Of a stretch of 7,663 bases of DNA, positions 1 through 6,617 are shown one piece after another; positions within the stretch are counted from its first letter, which is position 1; every line of letters starts with the position of its first letter. Below the pieces are notes generated by a model that saw only the letters and a list, made by a program, of their open reading frames with translations, did no database searches and was not told the origin of the DNA. Position numbers and translations under genes: made by a program. Location: assembly GCA_003133505.1 (NCBI GenBank), contig PKXT01000043.1, positions 6,684 through 14,346 on the forward strand, in the 5' to 3' direction. The DNA is from Acidobacteriota bacterium. GTDB taxonomy: Bacteria > Acidobacteriota > Terriglobia > Acidiferrales > UBA7541.

Positions 1-1180
1 CCAACTCCGCTTCGGGCACATTACCTGTTAGCACAGGGTAGAATAGGCGCTCAATATCCTCGGACTTAATTCGCGCAATGGCCTCTTCGCGGGTGATCAG
101 ATGTTCCGCAACCATATCCGCCGCGATGCGGAACGTGGCCGAAGGAGTGCGCTTGCCCGAGCGAGTCTGGAGCATATGGAGCTTTCCATTTTCGACGGTG
201 AACTCCAAATCCTGCATGTCGCGATAGTGCTTTTCCAATATCCGGCGCACTCGCTCAAGTTGCGCATAGACCGCCGGCATCCGCCGCGCCAGCTCAGCAA
301 GCGGCATGGGATTGCGAATTCCCGCTACCACGTCTTCCCCCTGCGCGTTGGGCAGGAAATCTCCGTAAAAGACCTTTTCACCAGACGACGGATCGCGGGT
401 GAAACAGACGCCCGTGCCGGAATTTTTTTCCAGGTTGCCGAAGACCATCTGCACCACACTCACCGCCGTTCCCATCAGCCCGGTAATTTTTTCCACTCGG
501 CGATAGATCATCGCCTTCTCGGCCATCCACGACGAAAAAACCGCCCCAATGGCTCCCCAAAGCTGCTCCACAGGATCCTCGGGAAATTCGCGGCCCGTCT
601 TCTTCTTGAAATAGGCTTTGTATTCCTTCACCAGTTGCTTCCATCCTTCGGCTGGGACTGCGGGATCTTCCCTCACACCTAGCCGCGCCTTCATGGAATG
701 CAAACGCCCTTCAAGTTCTTCTTTAGGAAGTCCTATAACCACTGTGGAATACATCTGCAGGAACCGCCGGTAGGAATCGAAAGCAAACCTTGGATTCCCA
801 GTCCGCGATGCAAGGCCTTCGACGGAACGCGAGTTCAAACCAAGGTTGAGGATCGTCTCCATCATCCCGGGCATTGAGCGCTCGGCTCCGGATCGGACAC
901 TTACCAGGAGAGGATCGTTTCCATCACCCAGTTTCTTCCCAGTGGTCTTTTCCAGCCAGCGAAGCTTTTCAGTTAGTTGACTCTTCAATTCCGCCGGGAA
1001 TTTATTATCATGGTGAAGGTAGTAATCGCAGGCTTCGGTGGTAATGATTAGCCCGGCGGGAACGGGCAATCCGATTCGAGTCATCTCCGCAAGACCCGCG
1101 CCTTTGCCGCCCAGGAGGTCCTTCCTGTCGCCGTTGCCGTCGGTCTTTCCGCCGCCGAAGAAGTAAACGTATTTTTTCAC
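1..1180 (-). CDS. ppdK: Pyruvate, phosphate dikinase, N-terminal part (runs off left edge)
   Basis: PPDK interconverts pyruvate + ATP + Pi and PEP + AMP + PPi in the cytoplasm, linking glycolysis and gluconeogenesis. About 393 codons are visible, covering the N-terminal ATP-grasp nucleotide-binding domain. The phosphohistidine and PEP/pyruvate domains lie beyond position 1. Visible family motifs: YVYFFGGGK near residue 4, LLGGKGAGLAEM (about 22-33, with the conserved nucleotide-binding Lys), SVRSGAERSMPGMMETILNL (about 93-112), FTRDPSSGEK, NAQGEDVVAGIRNP (about 275-289) and MLQTRSGKRT (about 335-344). I chose the GTG at 1180-1178 because it gives the usual PPDK N-terminus and has AAGG five bases upstream; a TTG ten codons further upstream is the alternative. 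The gene follows glyS on the same strand after a 97-bp spacer, so it may be co-transcribed or have its own promoter. The frame is open throughout and the identification is very secure. Confidence 0.96.
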   Translation of the reverse strand, partial: MKKYVYFFGGGKTDGNGDRKDLLGGKGAGLAEMTRIGLPVPAGLIITTEACDYYLHHDNKFPAELKSQLTEKLRWLEKTTGKKLGDGNDPLLVSVRSGAERSMPGMMETILNLGLNSRSVEGLASRTGNPRFAFDSYRRFLQMYSTVVIGLPKEELEGRLHSMKARLGVREDPAVPAEGWKQLVKEYKAYFKKKTGREFPEDPVEQLWGAIGAVFSSWMAEKAMIYRRVEKITGLMGTAVSVVQMVFGNLEKNSGTGVCFTRDPSSGEKVFYGDFLPNAQGEDVVAGIRNPMPLAELARRMPAVYAQLERVRRILEKHYRDMQDLEFTVENGKLHMLQTRSGKRTPSATFRIAADMVAEHLITREEAIARIKSEDIERLFYPVLTGNVPEAEL

Positions 1181-1218
1181 GTTAGCCTTGTTCCCCGCGT
1201 TGTCGGTAGTCAAATGTG

Positions 1219-1232
1219 GCAGCGCGCGCTGC
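1219..1232. repeat. 14-bp perfect palindrome in the glyS-ppdK spacer
   Basis: GCAGCGCGCGCTGC is identical on both strands and lies between the glyS stop (1277) and the ppdK start (1180). As RNA it can fold as a 5-bp GCAGC/GCTGC stem with a GCGC loop. No T-run follows it in the ppdK direction, so it is not a classical intrinsic terminator. It could be a protein-binding site, an attenuating or stabilising hairpin, or chance in a GCGC-rich genome. The ppdK-proximal side of the spacer is GC-rich and the glyS-proximal side is AT-rich. Confidence 0.45.
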
Positions 1233-1276
1233 TTGAGATTGACAATATGCCAGTTCAACAATAACTTTAAACGAAT

Positions 1277-3436
1277 CTACCGTACATCTTCCGTGACCAT
1301 TTCCGAGAAATCGGCGATGGTCGAAAACTCCCGCAGCAAAGTGGAAAGAAGGGCCAGGCGATTTTTCCGAACGCTTTCGTCTTCAGCCATAACCATTACC
1401 TGGTCAAAAAACCGGTCCACCGCCGGCCGGAGTTCGGCAATAGCCTTTAACGCGTCACGATAGTTTCCGCTGCGACGGTAATCCGCCGCACGCGCGGCTA
1501 CATCTCCGGCGATACTGAGGAGTTCCCTCTCCGCTGCTTCCTCGAATAACTCCGTCTTTACTGGAACGATCCTGCCGTTTGCTTCCTGGTCAATGCCAGC
1601 TTTTTCAAGGATCTTGCGGATTCGCTTGAATGCCACCGCCAGCGGCATGAAGTTGGGCGTCTGTCGAATCTCATGCAGCGCGGTTACCCGTTTGGCCGCA
1701 TCCACCAGATCATCCGCGCCAGCAGCAAATGCGGCGTTGATTTCGTCGTAGGCGAATCCCCGCCGCTCGCGAAGGACAAATCGCGCCCGTTCGAGAATGA
1801 ATTCCGCCAGTTGTTTCTGAATCTCGGTAGTCAGAGCTCGCTTGGGGGAAAACTGCTGCAGCGCGCGGGCTGCAGCAGAGATCGCGGTGGAAATGGAGAA
1901 TGGCAATCCGGTCTCAAGAATAATCCGCACAACACCAAGAGCAGATCGACGCAAAGCGAAAGGATCACTTGAACCCGTCGGAATTGCCCCCACTGCGAAA
2001 CACGCCGCCATGCTATCTAGCTTATCCGCCATCGCTACTATGCAGCCGGTGAGATTGCGGGGCAATGGCTCGTCGAGACCGACTGGGCGATAGTGGTCAT
2101 ATATCGCCCAAGCAACGTCATCATCCTCGCCCTGCGCTCGCGCGTAAAGTCCGCCCATGATTCCCTGCAGTTCGGTGAACTCGCGGACCATGTCTGTGAC
2201 CAAGTCACACTTGGCTAGTTCCGCCGCGCGGACGACGGCGGTAACCCGCGCTTGGGGAATCCCGGAATTAAACCATTGTTCGGCAATCCATCCAGCCAGA
2301 TAGCGGATCCGGTCGACCTTATCCCCGTAACTGCCCAAGCGAGACTCAAAGGTAACGCGCGCGAGCCGGGGCAAGAAGTCGGCGAGCGATACTTTTTGGT
2401 CGGCGCCCCAAAAAAACCTCGCATCCGCAAAGCGGGCTCGCAGCACCCGTTCATGGCCAGCGCGAATCAAGCCATCGAGATCGCGGTCAATATTCATAAC
2501 CGCGAGGAAATGCGGCATCAGCCTACCGTGCGAATCCTCCACGGCGAAGTATTTCTGATGGCCGCGCATCACCGTAATCAGGATTTCGTCTGGCAGCTCC
2601 AGATAGCTTTCCACAAAGTCGCCCATAAATACGGTGGGATACTCATTGAGATAGACCACCAGTTCGAGCAAACCCTTGTCCGGATGGACGCGCCAACCGC
2701 GCCGCGAAAGCAGAGCGCGAATTTCGCCTTCTATTTTCGCCAATCTTTCGGCGGGACTGGCAATCACGAAATTCTTACGCAGCTTTTCCGCATAGTCCTG
2801 CGAACCACTTATGCGCACGTGCTTTTGTCCCAAAAAGCGGTGTCCAATTGAGTTTTTCCCCGCGCGCACTCCCGCGAGTTCCACCACAAGGGGTTTTCCA
2901 TTAAGCAACGCAACAAGCCATCGGATAGGTCGAATAAAACGCGCACCGTCGGAGCCCGACCACATCATGCTGCGAGGAAAAGTAATTTGAAGAATAGACT
3001 GTTGAATTACGCCAGGGAGTATTTCGTCGGCGCGCCGACCAGGAATTTTCTGCCGCGCGACCATGTACTCTCCCCGCGCGGTGACAAGTACAAAGAGATC
3101 GCTTGGCTGCATGCTGAATTTTTCCGCGAAGCCAATGACTGCGCGTGTCGGCGCGCCGACATTGTCAAACGCTGCTGACTTTGGCGGCCCCATCACTTCT
3201 TTCTCGCTATCCAACTGTTGTGGGTGGACTCTCGCCATCGCAGCAAGTCTGCGGGGACCGCTGACTACTCTTACTTCCCCGTCCAATATGTTCGCGGCTG
3301 TTAGATACTTCTCCAAGTTTTGCTTCAACTCCGCCGAAGCACGCGGAATCATCCCCGCGGGGATTTCTTCGCACCCTACTTCCAGCAAGAAATCCAGAGT
3401 GCTTACCTCCTTACTAGCCAATCTCGCGACCCTCAT
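1277..3436 (-). CDS. glyS: Glycyl-tRNA synthetase beta subunit
   Basis: This is the beta subunit of the heterotetrameric bacterial GlyRS; it binds tRNA-Gly and works with GlyQ in the cytoplasm. The ORF is 719 aa, slightly longer than the usual ~690-700. Family motifs: LDFLLEVGCEEIPAGMIPR (residues 14-32), VVSGPRRLA (57-65), MMWSG..ARFIRPIRWLVALL (157-178), VMRGHQKYFAV (289-299), RLGSYGDKVDRIRYLA (366-381), KCDLVTDMVREFTELQGIMGG (409-429), ADKLDSMAACFAVGAIPTGSSDPFALRR (470-497), and a C-terminal DALR-like anticodon-binding region from about 590. The ATG at 3436 overlaps the glyQ stop by 4 bp (ATGA) and has GAGG upstream. However, homologues normally begin near residue 14, where a CTG sits 7 nt after a perfect AAGGAGGT (3412-3405), so the true start may be internal. 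The enzyme identity is not in doubt; only the first 13 residues are. Confidence 0.97.
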   Translation of the reverse strand: MRVARLASKEVSTLDFLLEVGCEEIPAGMIPRASAELKQNLEKYLTAANILDGEVRVVSGPRRLAAMARVHPQQLDSEKEVMGPPKSAAFDNVGAPTRAVIGFAEKFSMQPSDLFVLVTARGEYMVARQKIPGRRADEILPGVIQQSILQITFPRSMMWSGSDGARFIRPIRWLVALLNGKPLVVELAGVRAGKNSIGHRFLGQKHVRISGSQDYAEKLRKNFVIASPAERLAKIEGEIRALLSRRGWRVHPDKGLLELVVYLNEYPTVFMGDFVESYLELPDEILITVMRGHQKYFAVEDSHGRLMPHFLAVMNIDRDLDGLIRAGHERVLRARFADARFFWGADQKVSLADFLPRLARVTFESRLGSYGDKVDRIRYLAGWIAEQWFNSGIPQARVTAVVRAAELAKCDLVTDMVREFTELQGIMGGLYARAQGEDDDVAWAIYDHYRPVGLDEPLPRNLTGCIVAMADKLDSMAACFAVGAIPTGSSDPFALRRSALGVVRIILETGLPFSISTAISAAARALQQFSPKRALTTEIQKQLAEFILERARFVLRERRGFAYDEINAAFAAGADDLVDAAKRVTALHEIRQTPNFMPLAVAFKRIRKILEKAGIDQEANGRIVPVKTELFEEAAERELLSIAGDVAARAADYRRSGNYRDALKAIAELRPAVDRFFDQVMVMAEDESVRKNRLALLSTLLREFSTIADFSEMVTEDVR
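3026..3039. repeat. 14-bp palindrome GTCGGCGCGCCGAC, copy 1 (in glyS)
   Basis: This perfect palindrome is centred on GGCGCGCC inside the glyS coding region, where it encodes part of PGRRADE. An identical copy lies 121 bp away at 3147-3160 in a different reading frame. Two identical 14-mers in different frames cannot be explained by a protein repeat. Confidence 0.5.
3147..3160. repeat. 14-bp palindrome GTCGGCGCGCCGAC, copy 2 (in glyS)
   Basis: This is identical to the copy at 3026-3039 but is read here as NVGAPTR in GlyS. Another GGCGCGCC core without the full arms occurs at 4491-4498, at the start of glyQ. It may be an over-represented genomic word or chance in GCGC-rich DNA. Confidence 0.5.
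3404..3412 (-). promoter_or_regulatory. Strong Shine-Dalgarno sequence just inside the glyS ORF
   Basis: On the minus strand AAGGAGGTA matches the anti-SD of 16S rRNA almost perfectly. Seven bases after GGAGGT comes CTG (3397-3395), which is the position where typical GlyS proteins start (xxDFLLEVGCEEIP). No ATG, GTG or TTG lies at a suitable distance. This suggests a CTG start or re-initiation after glyQ. A second AAGGAGGT exists inside glyQ (4311-4318) with no plausible start after it, so coincidence remains possible. Confidence 0.45.
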
Positions 3437-4503
3437 GCGCGCACCTCTTCAAGTTCCAATCCCGCGCGCTGCTGATCGAGATACGATTCCGCTACACGGC
3501 ACGTCAGATTGCGAACTCTGCCAATCAGCGCGGCCCGCTCGGTAGTTGAAATCACCCCGCGAGCATCCAGGACATTGAACAGGTGAGAACAGCGCAGGCA
3601 CAAGTCATACGCCGCCAGCAGGGGGAACCGGCGCTTGGCTTCCGGAGAGACGTCGGGATACAGGGTCAATAGCCGCGCAGCTTCCGACTCACTCAAGTCA
3701 AACATCCGCCGGGTGGCTTCCGCATCCGCATAGTCAAAATTGTAGGCGGAAAATTGCTCCTCCTCCGCTAGGCGCACTTGCCGGTAACTCAACCTCTCCG
3801 ACCATCGAATATCGAAGACGTTATCTACATCCTGCAGATAGGCGGTAATGCGATCCAGCCCGTATGTCAACTCTACAGAGATAGGGTCGAGATCGAGCCC
3901 GCCGCACTGCTGGAAGTAAGTAAATTGAGTAATCTCCAAGCCATCCAGCAAAACTTGCCAGCCAATTCCCCACGCACCGAGGGTCGGAGATTCCCAGTTA
4001 TCCTCTTCGAAACGAATATCATGCTTGCGCAAATCAATCCCGATTGCGCGAAGACTTTCGAGATACATATCTTGGACGTCAACAGGAGCTGGCTTAAGTA
4101 TTACTTGAAATTGCGTGTGCTTATAGAGGCGGTTAGGATTTTCGCCATACCGTCCGTCGGCTGGCCGGCGGCTAGGCTGAATATAGGCTACGCTATAGGG
4201 TTCCCGCCCGATCACCCGAAGGAAGGTCTCCGGGTGCATGGTGCCCGCGCCTACTTCTACGTCGTAAGGCTGCTGCAACAGGCATCCGCGTTCAATCCAA
4301 AAATCCTGCAACCTCCTTAGTAAGGACTGGAAGGTTAGGCCGCGCGCGTGCACCTTTGGAGGCCGTGCTTTGACTCTTGGTACCGTATTACCCTTTTCAC
4401 CACTCCTATGGAGGGTAGATTTTGGCACCGCTCTTCCCCTCGCTCCCGCGCTCAAATTCAGAGTCACCACTCGCTTTTCGCCCTTTGACTGGCGCGCCGT
4501 CAT
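3433..4503 (-). CDS. glyQ: Glycyl-tRNA synthetase alpha subunit, with extended N-terminus
   Basis: This is the catalytic (class II) alpha subunit of alpha2beta2 GlyRS, forming glycyl-adenylate and Gly-tRNA with GlyS. The ORF is 356 aa; typical GlyQ is about 290-310. The conserved protein starts at about residue 56: LTFQSLLRRLQDFWIERGC (56-74), QPYDVEVGAGTMHPETFLR (78-96), YIQPSRRPADGRYGENPNRL (107-126), HTQFQVILKP (129-138), FEEDNWESPTLGAWGIGW (165-182), GLEITQFTYFQQCGG (188-202), ELTYGLDRITAYLQ (211-224), and TERAALIGRVRNL (321-333). Residues 1-55 are basic, low in hydrophobics and rich in AGG/AGA codons. The ATG at 4503 overlaps the recO stop by 4 bp and has GGAG 8 nt upstream, so it is a plausible start. 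A GTG at 4353 (306 aa product) is the alternative that matches the family length, but it lacks a clear SD. Downstream, the gene is coupled to glyS by a second ATGA overlap. Confidence 0.95.
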   Translation of the reverse strand: MTARQSKGEKRVVTLNLSAGARGRAVPKSTLHRSGEKGNTVPRVKARPPKVHARGLTFQSLLRRLQDFWIERGCLLQQPYDVEVGAGTMHPETFLRVIGREPYSVAYIQPSRRPADGRYGENPNRLYKHTQFQVILKPAPVDVQDMYLESLRAIGIDLRKHDIRFEEDNWESPTLGAWGIGWQVLLDGLEITQFTYFQQCGGLDLDPISVELTYGLDRITAYLQDVDNVFDIRWSERLSYRQVRLAEEEQFSAYNFDYADAEATRRMFDLSESEAARLLTLYPDVSPEAKRRFPLLAAYDLCLRCSHLFNVLDARGVISTTERAALIGRVRNLTCRVAESYLDQQRAGLELEEVRA

Positions 4504-5264
4504 ACCTTTAACTCCATCCTATCCGCGATCATGAATGCCCTCGTGGTAAGTTTGCGTTCGATCTGATGTTCAATTCCATTTAGCAAGAATTTCGTCAACT
4601 CCCGAAGTTCCTGCGCCGCTAAAGGCGGATTACGTTCAAGTAACACTTGCAATCCTTCACTTAGCATCGGACGGGCTGCATCCAGCGCTGCGCCTGAGAT
4701 TATGCTCATTCCCGGCTTGCGGCAGTTCTGGCACCACAGTCCGCTGCGAGCATGAGCCGCATATCCCTGTTTGCCGGTTAAATTCTCTCCGCACCGCGCG
4801 CAGCGATCTAGTGCCGGCAACCAGCCTGAAAGGCGCATGGTCCAGAGGGCAAAATAAGCGGCTGGCAGCGCTGTTTGTCTGGAGTTCTGAATGGCGCGCG
4901 CCGTCGAAAGCAACAAGCGAAAAGACGCGTCCAGCGGCTCGCGCTCCGGCAATACAGATTCGGAAATTTCCGAGAGCAAGCTTAGCGTGTTCCCCGCCTC
5001 GTAATTCCCGAACGCGCTCATGAACGATTCCTGCAATTCGCACTGGGTGATCTGGACCAGGTCGCGCGTCTCTCGCTCGTAAAACCAGATGCGAATATAA
5101 GAGCAACATTCCAGAGTCGCGCCAAAGCGGCTCTTGGGACGCCGCGCCCCCTTGGCCACTCCGCGCATGCGTCCATGGGCGCGACTGAGAAAGCTCACCA
5201 GCCGGTCCGCTTCGCCGAGCGGATAGCTGCGCAAAATAATCGCCTCGGAATCGCGTGATGGCAT
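4500..5264 (-). CDS. recO: DNA repair protein RecO
   Basis: RecO mediates RecA loading on SSB-coated single-stranded DNA in the RecFOR pathway and anneals complementary strands. The ORF is 254 aa, the usual length. The N-terminal OB-fold region has the classic opening SEAIILRSYPLGEADRLVSFL (residues 6-26), followed by GRMRGVAKGARRPKSRFG (31-48) and a body of helices. The zinc-finger cysteines are present as C155-x2-C158 and C178-x2-C181. Start choice: the ATG at 5264 gives the standard N-terminus, but no clear Shine-Dalgarno precedes it; the nearest GGAG is about 16 nt upstream. It is the first gene of the recO-glyQ-glyS block, overlapping glyQ by 4 bp, and is divergent from the rhomboid gene. 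Confidence 0.95.
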   Translation of the reverse strand: MPSRDSEAIILRSYPLGEADRLVSFLSRAHGRMRGVAKGARRPKSRFGATLECCSYIRIWFYERETRDLVQITQCELQESFMSAFGNYEAGNTLSLLSEISESVLPEREPLDASFRLLLSTARAIQNSRQTALPAAYFALWTMRLSGWLPALDRCARCGENLTGKQGYAAHARSGLWCQNCRKPGMSIISGAALDAARPMLSEGLQVLLERNPPLAAQELRELTKFLLNGIEHQIERKLTTRAFMIADRMELKV

Positions 5265-5360
5265 GGCGCTGTGGCGCGGGCTCCCCGGGTGTTTTCACGT
5301 CACTGGATCCCAATCCTGTCCGCGTCCTCTGATTTCGCGCGGGAGGCAGCAACGTTACTT

Positions 5361-5391
5361 ATCATAGCGTTTCACTTCGCGCAACGTCGAA
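5361..5391 (-). promoter_or_regulatory. Candidate promoter for the recO-glyQ-glyS block
   Basis: In the divergent gap the minus strand has TATGAT (5366-5361), a 5/6 match to the sigma-70 -10 box. A weak TTCGAC (5391-5386) lies 19 nt upstream as a possible -35. This would give a leader of roughly 90 nt before the recO ATG. The spacing is long and the -35 poor, so this is only the best candidate seen. The gap must hold the recO promoter if recO leads the operon. Confidence 0.25.
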
Positions 5392-5486
5392 GCGGCAACT
5401 TTGCGCAAATATTTTCAGCGGCGAACGCTTTCGCGGCGCTTTCCGGTTTGCAATCGCGCGCATCTTCGATAGAGTTTCAACGGCCA

Positions 5487-6206
5487 ATGTTCCCGCTAAA
5501 ATCACTGGCGCCGCGGCGCGCGTTCCCTTTCGTCACCCTCGCACTGATTGGCATAAACGTTTACATCTTTTTGCAGCAAGTGGCTATGCGGCCCCGCCTG
5601 TTGAACGAATTGGTGAACGCGTATGGGCTGGTGCCGGCACGGTTCGCGAATCTGCTGAATATGACCTTTTCGCCCGTTTACGGGCTGCGCCGCATAACAC
5701 CGGAGGCGGCGATTCTGCCGCTGCTGACCAGCCTGTTCCTGCACGCGAGCTGGCTGCATATCATCGGCAACATGTGGTTCCTGTGGATCTTTGGCCAGAC
5801 TGTCGAAGACGCGCTCGGCCACTTCCCTTTTCTGCTCTTCTATCTGGCGTGCGGAGTGGCGGCCGGATTGACCCACGTCGCCTTCAACCTAAACTCGAAG
5901 TTGCCAACCATTGGAGCGAGTGGCGCGATTTCAGGAGTGCTGGGCGCGTACCTCGTTCTCTATCCAGGGGCGCAGATATTGACGCTGGTTCCCATCATAG
6001 TTATTCCGCTGATCGTGCGCCTGCCCGCCGTTCTCTTCATCGGCCTATGGTTCGTGTTCCAGTTTCTTGGCGGCTTGGGAACGCTGCAATTACAGGACGC
6101 GGGAGGCGTCGCGTTCTGGGCCCACGTTGGCGGATTCATCGCGGGGATGTTCCTCGCCGCCATCGCCCGCAATCACCGCCGCGTCCTTCCCGCCAATTAC
6201 TACTAG
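5487..6206 (+). CDS. Rhomboid-family intramembrane serine protease
   Basis: Rhomboids are multi-pass membrane serine proteases that cleave transmembrane substrates inside the bilayer. From the ATG at 5487 the protein is 239 aa. After a short basic N-terminus (MFPLKSLAPRRAFP) come about six hydrophobic segments. Catalytic features: H91-x3-N95 (HIIGN, the oxyanion-side motif between HASWLH and MWFLWIFG), the nucleophile S145 in GASG (IGASGAISGVLGAYL), and the general base H213 in WAHVGGFIAG. All key residues are present, so an active protease is expected; the substrate is unknown. The frame is open upstream to an ATG at 5271, but residues added by that start look non-conserved and would cover the recO promoter region. 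The family-type MxPL..xxRxFP start favours 5487, although no clear SD is seen there. The gene is divergent from recO, and its stop overlaps the end of a small convergent ORF. A regulatory partner is not evident. Confidence 0.93.
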   Translation: MFPLKSLAPRRAFPFVTLALIGINVYIFLQQVAMRPRLLNELVNAYGLVPARFANLLNMTFSPVYGLRRITPEAAILPLLTSLFLHASWLHIIGNMWFLWIFGQTVEDALGHFPFLLFYLACGVAAGLTHVAFNLNSKLPTIGASGAISGVLGAYLVLYPGAQILTLVPIIVIPLIVRLPAVLFIGLWFVFQFLGGLGTLQLQDAGGVAFWAHVGGFIAGMFLAAIARNHRRVLPANYY

Positions 6207-6496
6207 AGGTCCCGGCCGCTGGCGGGAGGCTGGTATAGCGGCGCAGTGCCTTTGATCGTTAGAAACCATGCAGCATATACGGTCAAGATCGCTAGAGCCG
6301 GTAGCGCGCACATTATATCTTTTAGGGGAAGCGACAGCCCAACTTCACTCGATAGAATGCGTTCGCTCCGTGAACAGGCAATGAGGGTCACTGTGCTTGA
6401 AACATAGACCATGACTCCCACACATAATTTGCCAGCTCTCGCCTTTGGCGGGTACGGAGAATTGCCCTCTTTAGCATAAATTGCCGCAGCCAACAC
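6203..6496 (-). CDS. Possible small membrane protein, no recognised family (perhaps frameshifted)
   Basis: I do not recognise this ORF. From a GTG at 6496 it would give 97 aa; the frame is open back to a stop at 6553-6551. Three hydrophobic stretches are visible: SFIWLALAIVLAAAIYA (mostly upstream of the GTG), LCVGVMVYVSSTVTLIAC and MCALPALAILTVYAAWFLTI. The tail is PPASGRDL. The GTG has no Shine-Dalgarno and would cut the first segment, so this start is unconvincing. A better-placed start, ATG at 6618 with GGGAG just upstream and 9 nt after the dehydrogenase stop, opens a different frame. A single-base shift near 6550-6520 would join the two into a protein of about 136 aa. Codon use is more AT-rich than in neighbouring genes. 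It may be a real accessory gene, a pseudogene or chance; its stop overlaps the rhomboid stop tail to tail. Confidence 0.35.
   Translation of the reverse strand: MLAAAIYAKEGNSPYPPKARAGKLCVGVMVYVSSTVTLIACSRSERILSSEVGLSLPLKDIMCALPALAILTVYAAWFLTIKGTAPLYQPPASGRDL
6210..6227. terminator. Small GC-rich hairpin after the rhomboid stop
   Basis: TCCC...GGGA plus an inner GCC/GGC pair can form a stem of 4 + 3 bp with one bulged G and a GCT loop, four bases after the rhomboid stop. There is no U-tract on either strand, so it is at best a weak or bidirectional termination or stability element. It also lies within the last codons of the convergent small ORF. Confidence 0.25.
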
Positions 6497-6587
6497 GATA
6501 GCGAGAGCAAGCCAGATAAAACTGTCCCGCAGAAAGCAAAGCGTAAGGAATCATGAAGCACACCGAGAACCTCCAGAAATTCCGCTT

Positions 6588-6617
6588 GTGTTCTCCAGCG
6601 TCCACAGGTGTTCTCCA
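6588..6617. repeat. 10-bp direct repeat with 20-bp period
   Basis: GTGTTCTCCA occurs at 6588-6597 and again at 6608-6617, separated by exactly 10 bp (on the minus strand TGGAGAACAC twice). The 20-bp period is about two helical turns and not a multiple of three, so it is not a coding repeat. It lies around the candidate ATG at 6618, downstream of the dehydrogenase gene. It could be a paired protein-binding site or a local duplication. Confidence 0.5.

Noticed and set aside
101..682. Long plus-strand ORF (193 codons) opposite ppdK.
   Set aside because: The opposite strand encodes a clear PPDK domain; this translation shows no recognisable domain and is a coding shadow.
1239..1267. Plus-strand TTGACA followed after 17 nt by TAACTT, a possible antisense promoter into glyS.
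   Set aside because: The -35 is perfect but the -10 matches only 3 of 6 positions and no plus-strand gene follows.
4311..4318. A second perfect AAGGAGGT on the minus strand, inside glyQ.
   Set aside because: It lies within the conserved LLRRLQDFW coding region and is not followed by a usable start at normal spacing; it encodes Arg-Arg by AGG AGG. It shows that such motifs can arise by chance here.
4350..4503. Possible T-box or other leader RNA before glyQ.
   Set aside because: A GGGTAATACGGTACC stretch loosely recalls the T-box motif, but the conserved AGGGTGGNACCGCG sequence, a terminator hairpin and a T-run are absent, and the segment follows recO without a gap.
5271..5486. N-terminal extension of the rhomboid protein from the ATG at 5271.
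   Set aside because: The added 72 residues do not resemble the family, would cover the recO promoter region, and the ATG at 5487 gives a standard rhomboid N-terminus.
6312..6317. Perfect TATAAT on the minus strand.
   Set aside because: It has only a poor TTGGGC at 19-nt spacing, lies inside the possible membrane ORF, and would drive transcription only into the antisense of the rhomboid gene.
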